Shown: positions 1-12,291 of the stretch, in pieces
Layout of the letters: each line of letters opens with the position of its first letter
Position numbering within the stretch: position 1 is the stretch's first letter
Notes under the pieces: model-generated
What the model was told of the DNA's origin: nothing
The model's input: only the letters and a program-made list of their open reading frames with translations
Database searches by the model: none
Assembly (NCBI RefSeq): GCF_023856365.1
Contig: NC_064542.1
Location: forward strand, 20,650,338-20,714,337
Direction of reading: 5' to 3'
Source of the DNA: Brienomyrus brachyistius
Lineage: Eukaryota > Chordata > Actinopteri > Osteoglossiformes > Mormyridae
Length of the DNA: 64,000 nucleotides
Translations under genes and position numbers: made by a program

Positions 1-843
1 TCATCCTCCCCCGGTCTGGGGCGGGGGGTGGTCTTCAGGCATCACATTTACCCATAATCCTTTCAATTAATACCTCCGTTGACCTTGTCATTAAATGCAC
101 GGCCATCTTCATATCCTCAGTGTGGTGATTTAACATTGCTCAAGTCACCGCCCGGAATGAGATGAGCAGGAATTTTCAATATGCCTCTCTGCCCCCCACT
201 GGCCCAGATGTCTCCATACAAGTTGGGGAATTAACACCCAGTAGTAACCTTTTCTCCATTTTCTGGTGTAGCACGCTGGTAAATCAGGCAGACAGAGGTC
301 CCTACAGCTGGCTGGTCTATTCAGGCACTTTTGAGGGCACCTCTCTTTTGGGTCCTGAGATAAAGACCCCAGAGCCAAACTACCAGGGGGACCCAAAATC
401 AGCACTCTTCAGGGGCCTGACCAGCTGAGGTATTAGTCAGAGGTCCAAGGACAGCGGCAGAATCCTGACTGATGATTCCGGAGTGGGAGGGGAGACCAGC
501 AGTGTTTCCGGTGAGCTTGCCGTGGGCGGCCAGCACATTGCATGTCCGCGTGTCGTGGCGTCACGCGTGTGCGAGCAGGTGCGGCGTGGGCGATCCTTTC
601 ACCAAACGCCTGACAGCTGTGCCTGATCGTGCCGGGGCCCCCGGTGTCAAAGACGACTCCACCAGACCTCGGGTCCAGCTGACGGACGGCCGTCACAGAT
701 GCAGTGGTGACCGACTGCAGCAGAAGCAGTAAATGCCGGAGGTTCACAATCTCCCTCAGCCTCATGTAATCGGATACCAGGGGCTTTTTCAATCGCTGTG
801 GGCTAATGGACCGGTTAAATACACCCACAGGAGGTTCAGGAAG

Positions 844-874
<31 letters not shown>

Positions 875-877
875 CAG

Positions 878-908
<31 letters not shown>

Positions 909-3900
909 CAGACACACACACATACATAGTCCACTTACATTCATCCATAATCTGAGTATAAAAATATCAAAGTATTAAAACAGAGAAACTCATACCGCTA
1001 AAACATAACTATGTTGTTACTCTGAAAGTCCCCCGATTCTTTGTCAAGCACAACATTCTCAGTTCGTTTCTCTGAGCTGCTTTGCTCGAAGCACTGTCAC
1101 ACCCGAAGTGGCTCACGCCCTGCACGCGTGTCACTGATGCGGCAGGTGGCCGTCGGAAACACACAGAGACGCACCTCTGTCACGTCCAGGACGGAGCTGC
1201 CGCCCGCTGCCCATCACGCAAACTCAGCCGCCGGCACTCTGATCACTGGAGAGGCGACCCGCTCCCCTCGCTGGGCCTAGGTGTGGCTGCCGTCTAATTT
1301 AGGCTGCGCTGAGAACTCCCTGCCGTTTTGGAAACGTGTGTCACGCCATCAGTACAATGGGTAAAAAATCCTGAGCTTAATCACTGCGACGCCGATACCT
1401 CGAATTCCTGCGGCGTTACACGGGCTCTGCGTGCTGTGATTCATTTCGCGGCTGCCCCGTGCATTGCCTGTAAGTTTTTGTGATTCCAGAAACAAAGATT
1501 GTTGATGTATTTTCAACGAGGCCTGTTCAGGTAAGCAGAACCGGTCCAATGCAGTAGCAGAGGAAGCCAGATGCAAAGTAGCTCTCGTTTGTCAGATATT
1601 TGTGTAACATTTTCTACTTTTGATTAAAAATGCTTTTTTTTATGCTTACATCTCTCTGGAAACAGGGGGAGCTCCTTACTGCCCTCCCTCTCACACGGTG
1701 ACAGTTCTTCGGTTCCTGACTGGGACGGGGCAAATGGTTCAGGCTGGTCACCCATGCTTAGAACATCCAACTCACACCGCCTCTCTGCTCTGAAGAGCCA
1801 AAATCTGACCTGGAAACCGCAGCCTGCCTGTTTGCTTTCTGAATACTGAGTGTAGAGATCAAACGCAGCAGATTACAGATAAGGAGCTATCTATAAAGCA
1901 ATTAAACGGTTATGCAGAAAAACTCACCATATTTCCCGATGCAAGTTCAGGCAGAATTTAAAATATAACCGTCTAAATGGGGGTATTAAAGTGAATAGCT
2001 CTATTTAGCTGCTGAGCTCTTATGGAAAATGACTTGTTATTTTTGCAGGTAGATAAAATGCAGCAAATTTGGGTTAAGCACTTCGGCTGTGGATGATATA
2101 GCCAAAGGCCACCTGGGACCGCAGGCAGAAACCACCAACTTAAAAGCTCATGTTCTTCACCAGGTCGTTATGAGAACAGATTGAGTGAGGTCAGATGGGG
2201 GGGGGGGGGGATGGGGGGGGGATGGTCAACATTCATTATTTATAGATCAAACTATGTATTTTCAACTCTCCAAGTTGGCTTCTCCGCTTCGCTGGCTTTG
2301 ACCCAAACAAAGACGACGTCCCAGAACAAACATACCGTGTAACAGAGTCACTGGATGGTCACTGCATGGCTGCCCGAGGCCCCTGCTGTCCTGACGCCAC
2401 ACTTTCCATACACCATTGAGAAGCGAATAATCCTTTCACGTTTCACTACTGCGAGCAGCGTCCCCGTTACGTCACGGGCAGCATGTGCGGCTCCTGCAGG
2501 CTGCACTGCCCGTCGCTGACTGGCATGCGCCCCCGCCATGCGTCATCCCGTGTCGGCAGAAGGTTCCCCAGAAGCGACTTCCTCGCCTCCGCTTTCACCC
2601 GCTGAACCCAGCCGCTGCGGGGGATGACATCACTCATATCGCGCGCCTAATCTCATTTCCCGGCGCTCCGCGTCCAGCCTGCTGCCCTGGGGCCTGATAG
2701 CACGGAAAAATGCAATTTGCTTAATTGGGAAAGTCGCAAGATAGACGTGTCAGCGAGGGCGGAGTTACATGCAGGTAAGACGGACGATTTAAAGGGTTCA
2801 GCCTGAACAGTGATCACTGGAAGCTTTCTGCCAGAGTGGGGATTCAGTATATCTGCTATTTACAATACCAGTTTAAACTGGTCCACACTGGAAAGCCTCT
2901 TCAGAAAAGGGGCAGTGCCAGAGTCCTGCTCCGTAATTCCTCTAATGTTCCCAATTAACCTCGTTATCTCTTCATGACTTTCTCACACGGCCCCGGATGA
3001 GTGCCCCGGCCCGCCGGCCCGTTACAGCACCACGCAGTAATCCGATTTTCTCACTCGATTGGCTGGACCGGCGCCGGCCTGCTCCCTTTACACGCCTGTC
3101 CGGAGATGGACGACCAGCGACAGAGCGGGCTAAGGCTCTCGGAAGCGTTGCAGGATTCCTCCTCTCCTTCATTAGGCATGGCTGCGCTGATGCATTCCTG
3201 ATCCCTCTGTAAGCACAGGAATTGTAATGCGCATGTTTGTTATTGCAATTTATTTTATATTGTGGTCGAGTTAATGTGGAGAGGGCCTCACAGGTGAAGG
3301 CCGAAAGACGACTGAGTTGATGGTTGTTACACGGAGGGTTTCAGCTGAGAATACGTGGCAAATGCAGGCAGCTCGGGAGCTGGTTGTAAGCTTGTGCTCC
3401 ACAAGTTGCGTTATTAAAAAATGCAACGGATATGGATAAATGAGTGCGGTCCCTTCTATTGGCCTCCCGTGAGCCTACGAATTTTGAGTTCAGCTTTAAC
3501 TCTCAAGGAAGACCACAGCAGCTTTGAAAATTTACACTCTTATCCATCCATAAAAGCCCTTTACTCTTCTTTCCATCCATCTTCCACGCCTGCTTATCGA
3601 GGAGAGACTCATGAGGAGCCTGGAGCCTGGACCAGCACAGGACGCTACTGATTTTTTTATTCTTTATGCTATTCCTTAAAAAGGGGGCGATAGAAAGGCA
3701 CCCAGAGCACCTGAAAGGGAAGCACATTATGGTACAAAATCACACACATATCACGTATATCAAGGGAGAAAGAGTGCAACAGAATTAATGATCAAAAATA
3801 ACACACCGCCGATGCTAATTACAGGAGAACCTGCAGCGAGCATGTAGCTACAAAGAGCTAAGGAAACATTAGCAATGACATAATAGGTGCATAATACCCC

Positions 3901-4590
3901 TTTGACTCTGTCCATTACTCCTGTAATGAGTGCGATGCGTCCGTGGATAAGTAGCTGGATTTCAGTGTAAACGCTGTACTGAGAGCAGGACAGCGGCTCC
4001 GATCCAGATTTCAGCGATTTTCTCCTCTTTTACGCCCCGCCGTCGTAACAGAGCCCTGATTGTGTGTCTGGTCTCTGATTGACATTTAGCAAAATATAAC
4101 AGTGAAGGCAGAATTGTCGCTTAATCAACGACGGAATCCTGGAATCATAAAGCAGACGGTGCAGTCGCAGTTCCTCCTTTGCTTTGGTTACATTCCTATA
4201 TTGATTGTCCTTATATTATGAAGCTTGAAAGCACGCAGATTGAACTAATTTTTTATACGTTTCCTTAAGCTGAGGAAAAAAACACTATTCTGGACTTATG
4301 GGAGTGTATCAGTGGGCATCTTTTGGACTGTGATACGTTTTAACCCACCTGAATACCCCCCCTCCACCTCCCACGCACGCACACTCAATCCATTAATGCG
4401 AGAAAATCATTTCGAGGATCTATTCACAAAAGCTTTATAGTCAGAATTGTGGACATTTTCACTGGATGTCCAGTGGCTGAATCCTCCTGCACTGGCTCAG
4501 GGTATAACATCTTTCTGCGTGTATCAGCAGCATAAAGCCAATGCTGAAAAATTATGTGGGGGGTGGGGGCTACAGTCCATGTTGATTCAG
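1..4590. other. gene-free stretch with (CA)n and poly-G runs
   Basis: No ORF resembles a known protein and no exon was recognised. It holds two adjacent (CA)n tracts at 844-925 and a G-run at 2197-2222. A degraded ATCCATCC-type SINE end lies near 3541-3630. The rest is unique sequence of mixed base composition. Confidence 0.6.
844..925. repeat. (CA)n microsatellite, two tracts
   Basis: Two runs of CA are separated by GAAACAGA. The open frames across them are artefacts of the dinucleotide repeat. Confidence 0.95.
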
Positions 4591-4594
4591 ACTG

Positions 4595-4596
<2 letters not shown>

Positions 4597-4636
<40 letters not shown>

Positions 4637-4853
4637 CTGTAATTATATCTCTGTGGGGACTCTCCGTTCATTTGTATGAGGAAAAACCCTAATCCCAACA
4701 TGGTGACCTTACAAAATATATTTTTTTGTTTTTTTTTTTACTTTTTTTTATTGCATTCACAGATCTTTGTGGGGACCTGAAAAATGTTCCCCACAACATC
4801 AGAATCACAGGTTTTTATCACATTGTGGGGGACATTTGGTAATATATACATGG

Positions 4854-4884
<31 letters not shown>
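4597..4884 (+). mobile_element. GTGGGGAC-type MITE, copy A, flanked by (CA)n on both sides
   Basis: (CA)n at 4597-4633 is followed by TCTGTAATTATATCTCTGTG, then GGGGACTCTCC and ATCCCAACATGGTGACCTTA. The element closes with GTGGGGGACATTTGGT and a second (CA)n at 4854-4884. The same body recurs near 4.9, 11.9, 26.7 and 45.7 kb. Start and end share GTGGGGAC/GTCCCCAC in inverted orientation, so a non-autonomous DNA element is likely. The family name is unknown to me. Confidence 0.7.
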
Positions 4885-4887
<3 letters not shown>

Positions 4888-5063
4888 GAACAAAACAGGG
4901 ATATGGTATCTATATCTTTGTGGGACTTTCTGTTTATTTCTATGGACATAGGTTTATGACACAATGACAACCTTAAGCCCTGCCCAGCCTCAACCAAACA
5001 AAATACGAGACTTTTGACATTGTTCGTTTTTTGATTGCAGTCCCACATTTTTATACATGTCCA

Positions 5064-5122
<59 letters not shown>
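4885..5122 (+). mobile_element. GTGGGGAC-type MITE, copy B (truncated), then (CT)n(CA)n
   Basis: A second copy of the same body starts after the shared (CA)n (ATATCTTTGTGGGACTTTCTG ... CAACCTTAAGCC ... TTTTTTGATTGCAGTC). It breaks off before the closing GTCCCCAC end and runs into (CT)n at 5064-5088 and (CA)n to 5122. Confidence 0.6.
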
Positions 5123-5123
<1 letters not shown>

Positions 5124-5125
<2 letters not shown>

Positions 5126-6150
5126 TGTCAGGGTGGCATTAATAGACCCTGAAGCCCAACGTGACCTTAACTTTGCCCTTGTGATGCTGCTGCCCTTTCA
5201 ACATCACAGATCATTGTCTGCGTCTTGTTTCAGCCTCCAGGCAGAGTGGGGTGGAGGCGTCAAGCCACCACGCACCTCCCTGCAGGAACACAGATATTTC
5301 ACCCACGTGAGGCTTCAGATAAGCTTCGAATGGGAGGCTGTAGATCCGCTTCCCCTAAAAGCCCCCTGAAAGCAGCCTCCCACAAAGGTGTGCGCTGTCC
5401 CCTCGGACAACGCGGAAGCTGACCAGACGTGTGGCCACAAATTAGCAGGCTGCCCACTTGCTCCGCATATTGACCGTGTGCAGATTTCTATAATTCTGCT
5501 TTGCATGATGGACCGTATACGGCGTCATGATCTGAATATGCAAAAAGACGAGCAGGGACTAGGGTTTATATGCAGATTTGCGGGCCACCTGAACTGAGCA
5601 CAAGCATTGCTGCTTTGCTACATGCACTAAGCAGAACGACACAGAAATTGGTCTTATACTAGAAGTCATGTTGTTAAAGTTTCCCTATGCGGGCTGCTGC
5701 ACAGATATCTATGGAATCTAAGGCATCTAGGGGATCTTTCGGAAAGTTAGGGAAACGTGGGGCCTGTAATCTCGCGCATGAAGGCACAATTTCCTGCAAG
5801 TGCACGACTGTCAGAGGGTCACCATGCATGTTCAGGCCACGACCTGTGACTGGCTAGAAATCGCCATAGTGAAGAGTCAGCTTCTCTGATTGGATAAACA
5901 CTCACGCAGATACTTCACAAACAACAATTCCAGTAATCAGGGTCTTTGCTCTGGCTTATAAGCATGTGGGCTCCTCTCCCTGCCTGCTTCTTAGCTGTGT
6001 AATTAAAGTTAAATGAGGATTAGAGACTCAGGTGTGAATGAGTCATTAATTTAAAGGTCACTCCGGCTATAACTCAGAGGCAGGAAGGAAATAAAGTCTT
6101 TCTTCTGTGTCTGTTTCCTCATTTCTCAGGAGCGATATATACTAATGATC
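5124..6150. other. gene-free stretch, nothing recognised
   Basis: Unique sequence with short open frames on both strands that show no protein similarity. No repeat structure was noted. Confidence 0.5.
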
Positions 6151-6159
6151 TAATGCCGA

Positions 6160-6251
6160 ATATCCATCCATCCATCCATCCATCCATCCATCCATCCATC
6201 CATCTATCCATTCACCATTAGCCTGGAGGCATCCCCAGAACGCGCGCACAT

Positions 6252-6288
<37 letters not shown>
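6160..6288. repeat. (CATC)n and (CA)n microsatellites
   Basis: About eleven ATCC/CATC units at 6163-6207 and a (CA)n run at 6253-6287 lie directly before the next MITE. Confidence 0.9.
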
Positions 6289-6293
6289 CACAC

Positions 6294-7215
6294 CCCTTAC
6301 GAAAATTAACCATGGTATTACTATGATTAAATGAATCATGTTTTACAATAGTTTGCCATTTTTCATGGTCTTTTGGGTAACTATGGAAACCATGACTATG
6401 GTTTTATCATGCTACAGTTAAACCCCAGTATAATCTTGGTCATAAACCATGTTTTTTGTTTCACCATGGTCTTTCCAAACCATGCTTTCTTTTTTAAATC
6501 TCTAACTCCACTAATCTGGTTTCACTAAACTGTAGTGCAGTAATGCAGACATCAAACAATTAATAGGCTATTTATAATGTGACAGCAAATGTAATTAAAA
6601 ATCCTACTTCATGCTTCCATCTAGCTACCAAAAGCCATAAAAACAGGAGAATCATTCAATCTGTATATATTTTTATTAAATGACATGCAAGGCATTCAGG
6701 TCTCATTCTCAGTTGTCTGGGATGGAATCACTGGGTCCATCTCTGTGTGTGTAAGAGAGAGGAACAGAAAGAGAGACAGATATTTAAGATTAAAGATTGC
6801 CTGCTAAAATAAATAACATGATGTTGCATGGTAAGTGAAAGTATGTTTTGTGTGTGTGTGTGTTCATTGTTGAAAGAAATGTTGAATGAAATCATTTTAA
6901 AGATTCTACAATAAAAAGTGCTTGTAATACAGTGTTTTGCAATATTATTTCTTTCCTCACAGCCCACAATGGGCCCATTTAGGTTTGCTGGGGTCTGGCC
7001 CTAGTCCACACTTCCAGACAAAAGCCCGGATGGGCCCCGCAAGGGCACATTTGCTGGGTGCTTTTTAAAACCATAGTAGTACCATAGTTACCATGAAGTA
7101 CTATGGATAAACCATAGTAGTACTATGGTTAGTACCAAAGTACCATGAGGTACCATATTAAACTATGGTTACCGCATGAAAACCATAGGAAACCATAGTG
7201 AATTTTCATAAGGGC
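6294..7215. mobile_element. MITE-like element with imperfect inverted ends rich in ACCATGG/ACCATAG
   Basis: The left end CCCTTACGAAAATTAACCAT is mirrored at the right by ATGGTTTCC...AAACCATAGTGAATTTTCATAAGGGC. The two ends match as inverted repeats over about 22 bases with a few differences. The first and last 200 bases are built from many AACCATRG and ACTATGG words that can fold on each other. The centre (6500-7040) differs and includes a short (GT)n. No transposase is seen, and the target duplication is unclear because C-rich and CA-rich DNA flanks the ends. Confidence 0.6.
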
Positions 7216-8930
7216 CCCCCCACACACTTTCTATGGCCTGGATTTCAGGTATCAGTAACAGTGTAGGATTCATGAGCCATATGCTAACTGCTAACTACCT
7301 AAAATGATATGTTTGAATTTTGGATGCCAAAGTTGCATTAATGAACAAAACAAAACAGCAACAAACAAGCCCCTCCAGGAAGAGCTTAACAGCACATACT
7401 GTATAATCATAATCAGCAGCCCCCCACGGGCAAACGTACCTGCTCTCAGCTGGGGGGCTCATGGCAATTTTACCAAAGCTCTTGAGGGTCACGCCCTGCA
7501 TAGTCTCGTAACACGTAGGATACGGAAGAGCAATACCTTTGCCCTGTCATCTGAGATGGCATTCTGGACCCTGGGTCAAGGGGGACCCCAAAGGGCCCTC
7601 TAACCATACAATAATGTGCCCAAATCATTTGTCGAAAATACATGTTTGTGAAAACTTTACATAATATGTGTGAATTAGTTACAAGTTCATTTTTTTATCT
7701 TCCAGTTTTCCTTGACATAGTCGTTGAAAACAATTTTATTTTCCCTCCCTATAATACAGAAAATGATTTGGTCTGTCACGTAGTGGTAACATCAAAAGTG
7801 TAACATTCAGCTGGCCCCGCCCCCTCCAGTCAGCTGTCAAAAGTCGGGTACTCGGGAAAAGAAGAAAACGACAAAGAGAAAATGATAGCAGAGGTGCGAC
7901 GGACTGGCCAGGTATTTCCCATGTGAATCTGACATAGAGATCATTAAATAACGAGTCTTATAAATTTACCAACTGACGAATTCAAAGCATTAAGTCTAAT
8001 AGCATTGAATTCTGAGGGTGCGGCTTCCCCATTTACTTAGCCTGTATTTTGTTTAAATGGTGGATGCTTTAGTGAGAGCTCTTTGCTGGGTGTAGATGGA
8101 ACGTCGCTGTGTGTGCACGTTATTGTCAGTCAGTGGCCTGTGTACAGTAACAAAAATGTGCGTGTGTGTGTAGGGGGTGGGGTTGCGTGCTGAGGCATAA
8201 GCATACCAGGCCTGCCTATCACTACGACACCCCCACTTTGCCCCATATAACTCTCCCCTCTTCTTTCCGCATCATCCCTCCTTTATACTCCTCTTAGAAC
8301 CGACTTTGCCAGGAAGAACGGAGTAAGAATTTAACCAAACTAGAAACTAGAAGTTTGTTACAACATAAACATTTCGTCACCCATGGGGGGCAGGAATTGA
8401 ACCCCCACCCCTGGATATGGGGCCACAGTGTGACCTACCCAAATCGTAATGGCTGCTGTTTGCTTTTGTTAAAATTTGCCAGATGGTAACATTGCATTTG
8501 GTGCAAACTGCCTGGATGTAGCTGGATTCTGCAGCACTACCAGCCTTTAGATTAGATTCTAGGGTGTTTCCTTCTCCCCTAATCTGATTCTCTCCTCTAG
8601 TAATGTCTTACGTGACTTCAGACGCCCACAGAGCCAGCCCACACCCCAGGTTTGGTAGCCGCTAACTGCCCTTTCAGCCCCCGGGACCCTCAAGTGGGGG
8701 TACGGTGTCGGCCTTTTCGGACACGCTCATCCGCCACTGACAGGCTGATGTTACCCGGCGTGCTGTTGTCATGGAGACGCGGCCTTTAGGAATGCAGGGG
8801 CTATTGCGGTTTGTTCCTCGGATCGCCTTGCTCCATCCGCCCTTTTCATTCCGCTGTTCCACTTAATAAACGACTGTAGAGATGACATGTGAAATTTATC
8901 AAAGGCAAGAGCATTTCTTTTGAATACTGG
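7216..8930. other. gene-free stretch with a possible tRNA-like SINE remnant near 8360-8460
   Basis: No exon was recognised. At about 8390-8405 the minus strand reads GGGGGTTCAATTCCTGCC, which fits a Pol III box B, with box-A-like sequence about 40 bases before it. This could be a SINE fragment. The rest is unremarkable. Confidence 0.35.
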
Positions 8931-8933
8931 CAA

Positions 8934-9006
8934 TGTGTGTGTCTGTGTGTGCGTGTGCATGCGTGTGTGTGTGTGTGCATGCTAATTTCGCCATAATGTG
9001 TGTGCG

Positions 9007-9071
<65 letters not shown>
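8934..9071. repeat. (GT)n, (CA)n and (TA)n compound microsatellite
   Basis: A GT/GC-rich run at 8934-8980 is followed by (CA)n at about 9009-9048 and (TA)n to 9071. The GT and CA arms could pair as a long hairpin. All open frames here are repeat artefacts. Confidence 0.9.
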
Positions 9072-9080
<9 letters not shown>

Positions 9081-9766
9081 TCAGTAGTTTAATTTCCACG
9101 CATCATAGCCCACAGTTTTATGAGTTGCAACAGGGAATTCAGCCTTATAAGAGAGGTTTACTGAAGTGTGAGAGTGCTTTAAAACACATCATTAAACTTT
9201 TTAAAACATGTGCCCACCAAGTAAGAGGGCAAATGATGAAGTTCAGGCAGCGCAGTATTTTCCAAACCTACTGTGTTTCATTTCTATCCGTGCTCCATAA
9301 TACTTATCACATTTAATGTTTTTATGTGCGGTAATAAACCCCTTTGTTATCTCCTTCCCCGAAAACTGAGAGAAGCTGATTTTAAAAGTCACTTTTACAC
9401 TTTTAGCTTTTAACCAGATGAATTTGTAAAAATAAAATCCGCGCGCTCTGCATTTTTTCAGGTCTGACTTGCTAACGATAACGCAGTGAGTTAAACGCCA
9501 TGTTCCTGCGAGTTCCTTCTTGAGAGTATGTCACTTGCAAATGAGAGCAGCTGTCAAAGCCCCACTGGCTGCTGTTCGCTCGCCATGGCCGACAGACAGC
9601 GCCTCATCATTATCTCAAGCTGCAAGCATCAGTCCGACAGCGCAGTCCTAAATAAACAAAAACCAGGCGTTTTTTTTGGGGAGGTGGGCTGGCCTCATTT
9701 TTTGTGTTTCTGAATAAGTTGGAGTGTCATGTTTCCAACAACTTTTCAGTTGATAAGCATATATAC

Positions 9767-9797
<31 letters not shown>

Positions 9798-9799
<2 letters not shown>

Positions 9800-10811
9800 A
9801 GCTCAAAAGAATTTAAGAAACACTTTTTAATCAGAGTATAGTCAATTAAACTTCTGGGATATTGAGTTAAGTAGCAGATGGGGTTGTTAATCAGTTTCAG
9901 CTGCTTTGGTGTTAATGAAATTAACAATAGGCGCACTAGAGGGGCAACAATGAGACGACCCCCAAAACAGGGATGATTTAACAGGTGGGGGCCACTGACA
10001 TTTTTCCCTCCACATTGTTTTTGATTGTTTTTTCACTGGTTTCGCAGTGGCTATGGTCAATATCGCTGCTGGTAGCATGAGCACTGCCAGAGCCTTGCAG
10101 CTTGACTGGTTTGGTTGTGGGTCAGTGACGGTCTGGGGAGGCATATCCATGGAGGGACGCACAGGCCTCTACAGGGCAGACAACGGCACCTTTCCTGCCA
10201 TCAGGTATCGGGATGAAATCTTTGGACCCACTGTTAGACCCTTTGCTGGTGCAGTGGGTCCTAGGCTCCTCCTGGTGCACGACAATGCCCGGCCTCATGT
10301 GGCGAGAGTATGCAGGCAGTTCCTGGAGGATGAAGGAATTGATATCATTGACTGGCCCCCACGCTCATCGGACCTCTGGGACATGTTTTGGTCCATCTGA
10401 TGTCACCAGGTTGCACCTCAGACTGTCGAGGAGCTTAATGATGCCCTGGTCCAGACCTGGGAGGAGATCCCCCCCGAGACACCATCCGTCATCTCATTAG
10501 GAGCATGGCCCGATTGTTGTCAGACATGCATATGAGCACGTGGGGTGCATAAAACTACTGAGTATGATTTTGAGTTGCTCCAATGAAATTGCTCCATTGA
10601 ACTAGCCTGCCGCATCATTTTTTCACTTTGATTTTCAGGGTGTCTTTGAATTCAGCCCTCTGTAGGTTGATAATTTTCATTTCCATCAAAGGAGGTGCCA
10701 TCCTTTCATTCCTAATATATTACCCAGTCCATATCCGTGTAGAAATCCAGCATGATTTTTTTTCCCATTAAGATCTGATGTGTTTTCAAAGTGATCCTTT
10801 AATTTTTTATG
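9798..10811 (+). mobile_element. Tc1/mariner-like transposon, internally deleted and decayed
   Basis: A (CA)n tract at 9768-9797 abuts the left end. The ends AATTTAAGAAACACTTTTTAA and, inverted at the right, AATTAAAGGATCACTTTGAA are imperfect inverted repeats. The body carries the C-terminal half of a Tc1-like transposase, while the N-terminal DNA-binding half is missing. Teleost genomes carry many related copies. Confidence 0.85.
10047..10560 (+). pseudogene. Tc1-like transposase, C-terminal fragment with frameshift
   Basis: The frame from 10047 to 10400 reads GSVTVWGGISMEGRTGLYRA, then LLLVHDNARPHVARVCRQFL and DWPPRSSDL, which is the catalytic core around the second Asp of the DDE triad. 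Near 10375 the expected Pro-x-Glu region is deleted and the frame breaks. The remaining C-terminus (VAPQTV-type, then EEIP) continues in other frames to about 10560. The helix-turn-helix region and the first catalytic Asp are absent, so the copy cannot be active. Confidence 0.85.
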
Positions 10812-10979
10812 CATGTTATTGTATGTATGTGTGTGTGCTAAGTGGTGAAACAACATAAAACATTTTAATACATGAGAAATACAATTCAATTACACCCAGG
10901 TAATAATAAATGATTAATATCCCATAATCCTTTGGGTGTAAAATGCGAGGAATGAAGTGTAAGACACCATTGACTGGGG

Positions 10980-11460
10980 GTGGTTTTGATTTCCACCCCC
11001 CTCATGTCCAAGCCTTGGTTAGGAGATGCAAGGCAGAATGCTAGTGTGAGCTGGCTGACTGCCAATATTAGTCTAATCTGTGAGAAGGGGGTTTCATCAA
11101 GTACAGTCTGTCAGGAACTCGCAGAGATGGATGCTGCAGTTGGACGGAAGTGCGTAAACCATTTATTACGCTTTAACGCGCAGTTGTGTGAGCGAGACGG
11201 AGTGAGGAACAGGCAGTGGGAGAGTCACATGGTCAGATGAGTCATCCGTCACCTGGCAGAGGAGAGCGTGTTCAGCCTCCAGGCTGGAGGGCGCCTTCCT
11301 CCCTGTGATGGTGCTGGGGGCGCTCTCTCCATGTGGGCTCGTGTTCCTGAGCCGCTCTCCCTCCGCCCGACAGACGGCACCGAGTACTAAGGCACTCTGA
11401 AGGATCGCGGTCTTCCTATCCCGGACCTCTCTGTTCGATAGGAGTAGAATGTTCTAGAAC
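10980..11460 (+). pseudogene. strongly decayed Tc1-like transposase remnant
   Basis: Fragments in different frames resemble a Tc1 transposase order: SWLTANISLICEKGVSSSTV (helix-turn-helix-like), SDESSVTW (first catalytic Asp region), then PVMVLGALSPCG (usual VMVWGAIS region). Stops and frame changes separate them. It is older than the copy just upstream, and the assignment rests on short matches. Confidence 0.45.
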
Positions 11461-11829
11461 GTCCTCCTCTCCAGGACACTGCCAGGTACGGAACCAGCAT
11501 GATATTAACGTACTGTACCACTGTAGCCCCTCCTCATCTGAAGACTTCTGGGAGTGACATCACTGAATTACCCTCTATCCAGGCAGCTACCTGTCCCCCA
11601 CGTGCTCAGGCCCAGATCAACACTGCTCAGATTGGGGGGCCAATTAGAAAATTTGGATGGGCACCTTTCCCCACAATGGTCTATACTGCAATGCAGAACC
11701 CAATTGGGTGGGTTGAGCAGAAATTTGGGTGGGTGTTGCCTGCCCCTGCACACCGTGCACATGCTAATCCAGAGCAGCATATATGATGCTGCATAGGACA
11801 CAATGCAGGAGAAACACCCTACACGAGAT

Positions 11830-12135
11830 ACCAGGGTATCAAAGGTTGTGTATGTCTTTGTGGAGACTCTCCATTCATTTCTATGTGGTAAAGGTTAATC
11901 CCAACACGACGACCTTAACCCCTACCCAGCCCGAACCTTAACCATAAGTATCCAGACAAAGTACATTTTTTAGTTTTTTTGGTTGCAGCCACAGGTTTTT
12001 ATGAAACTGAATTTCCCCTTGTGGAGAGTGAAAAAATGGTCCCCACAACGTCAAAATAACAGGTTTATATGACATTCTGGGGACATTATGTCCCCACAAT
12101 GTAATGAGTACCTGGACCACACACACACACAGAGT
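11830..12135 (+). mobile_element. GTGGGGAC-type MITE, copy C
   Basis: It contains TGTCTTTGTGGAGACTCTCC, ATCCCAACACGACGACCTTA and TTTTTTGGTTGCAGCCACAG. It closes with TCTGGGGACATTATGTCCCC, then ACCTGGAC and (CA)n at about 12117-12131. This is the most complete copy of the closing end. Confidence 0.7.
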
Positions 12136-12267
12136 CACACACTATGGAAACATACAGATATCATTTGACCTAAGCTGAAGGAACGAAGAGATTGGTTTAC
12201 TGAGAAGAAACTCACACAACGTGGGTAGAAGATATGAATTCCGTGCCCCCAGAGTGTAGCTGACTGA

Positions 12268-12291
12268 TGGGGGGGGGGGGGGGGGGGGGGC
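12268..12291. repeat. poly-G run
   Basis: About 22 G in a row on the + strand. Similar runs occur at 2197, 14137, 20166, 44514, 56709 and 57983. Such runs are prone to assembly length error. Confidence 0.85.
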
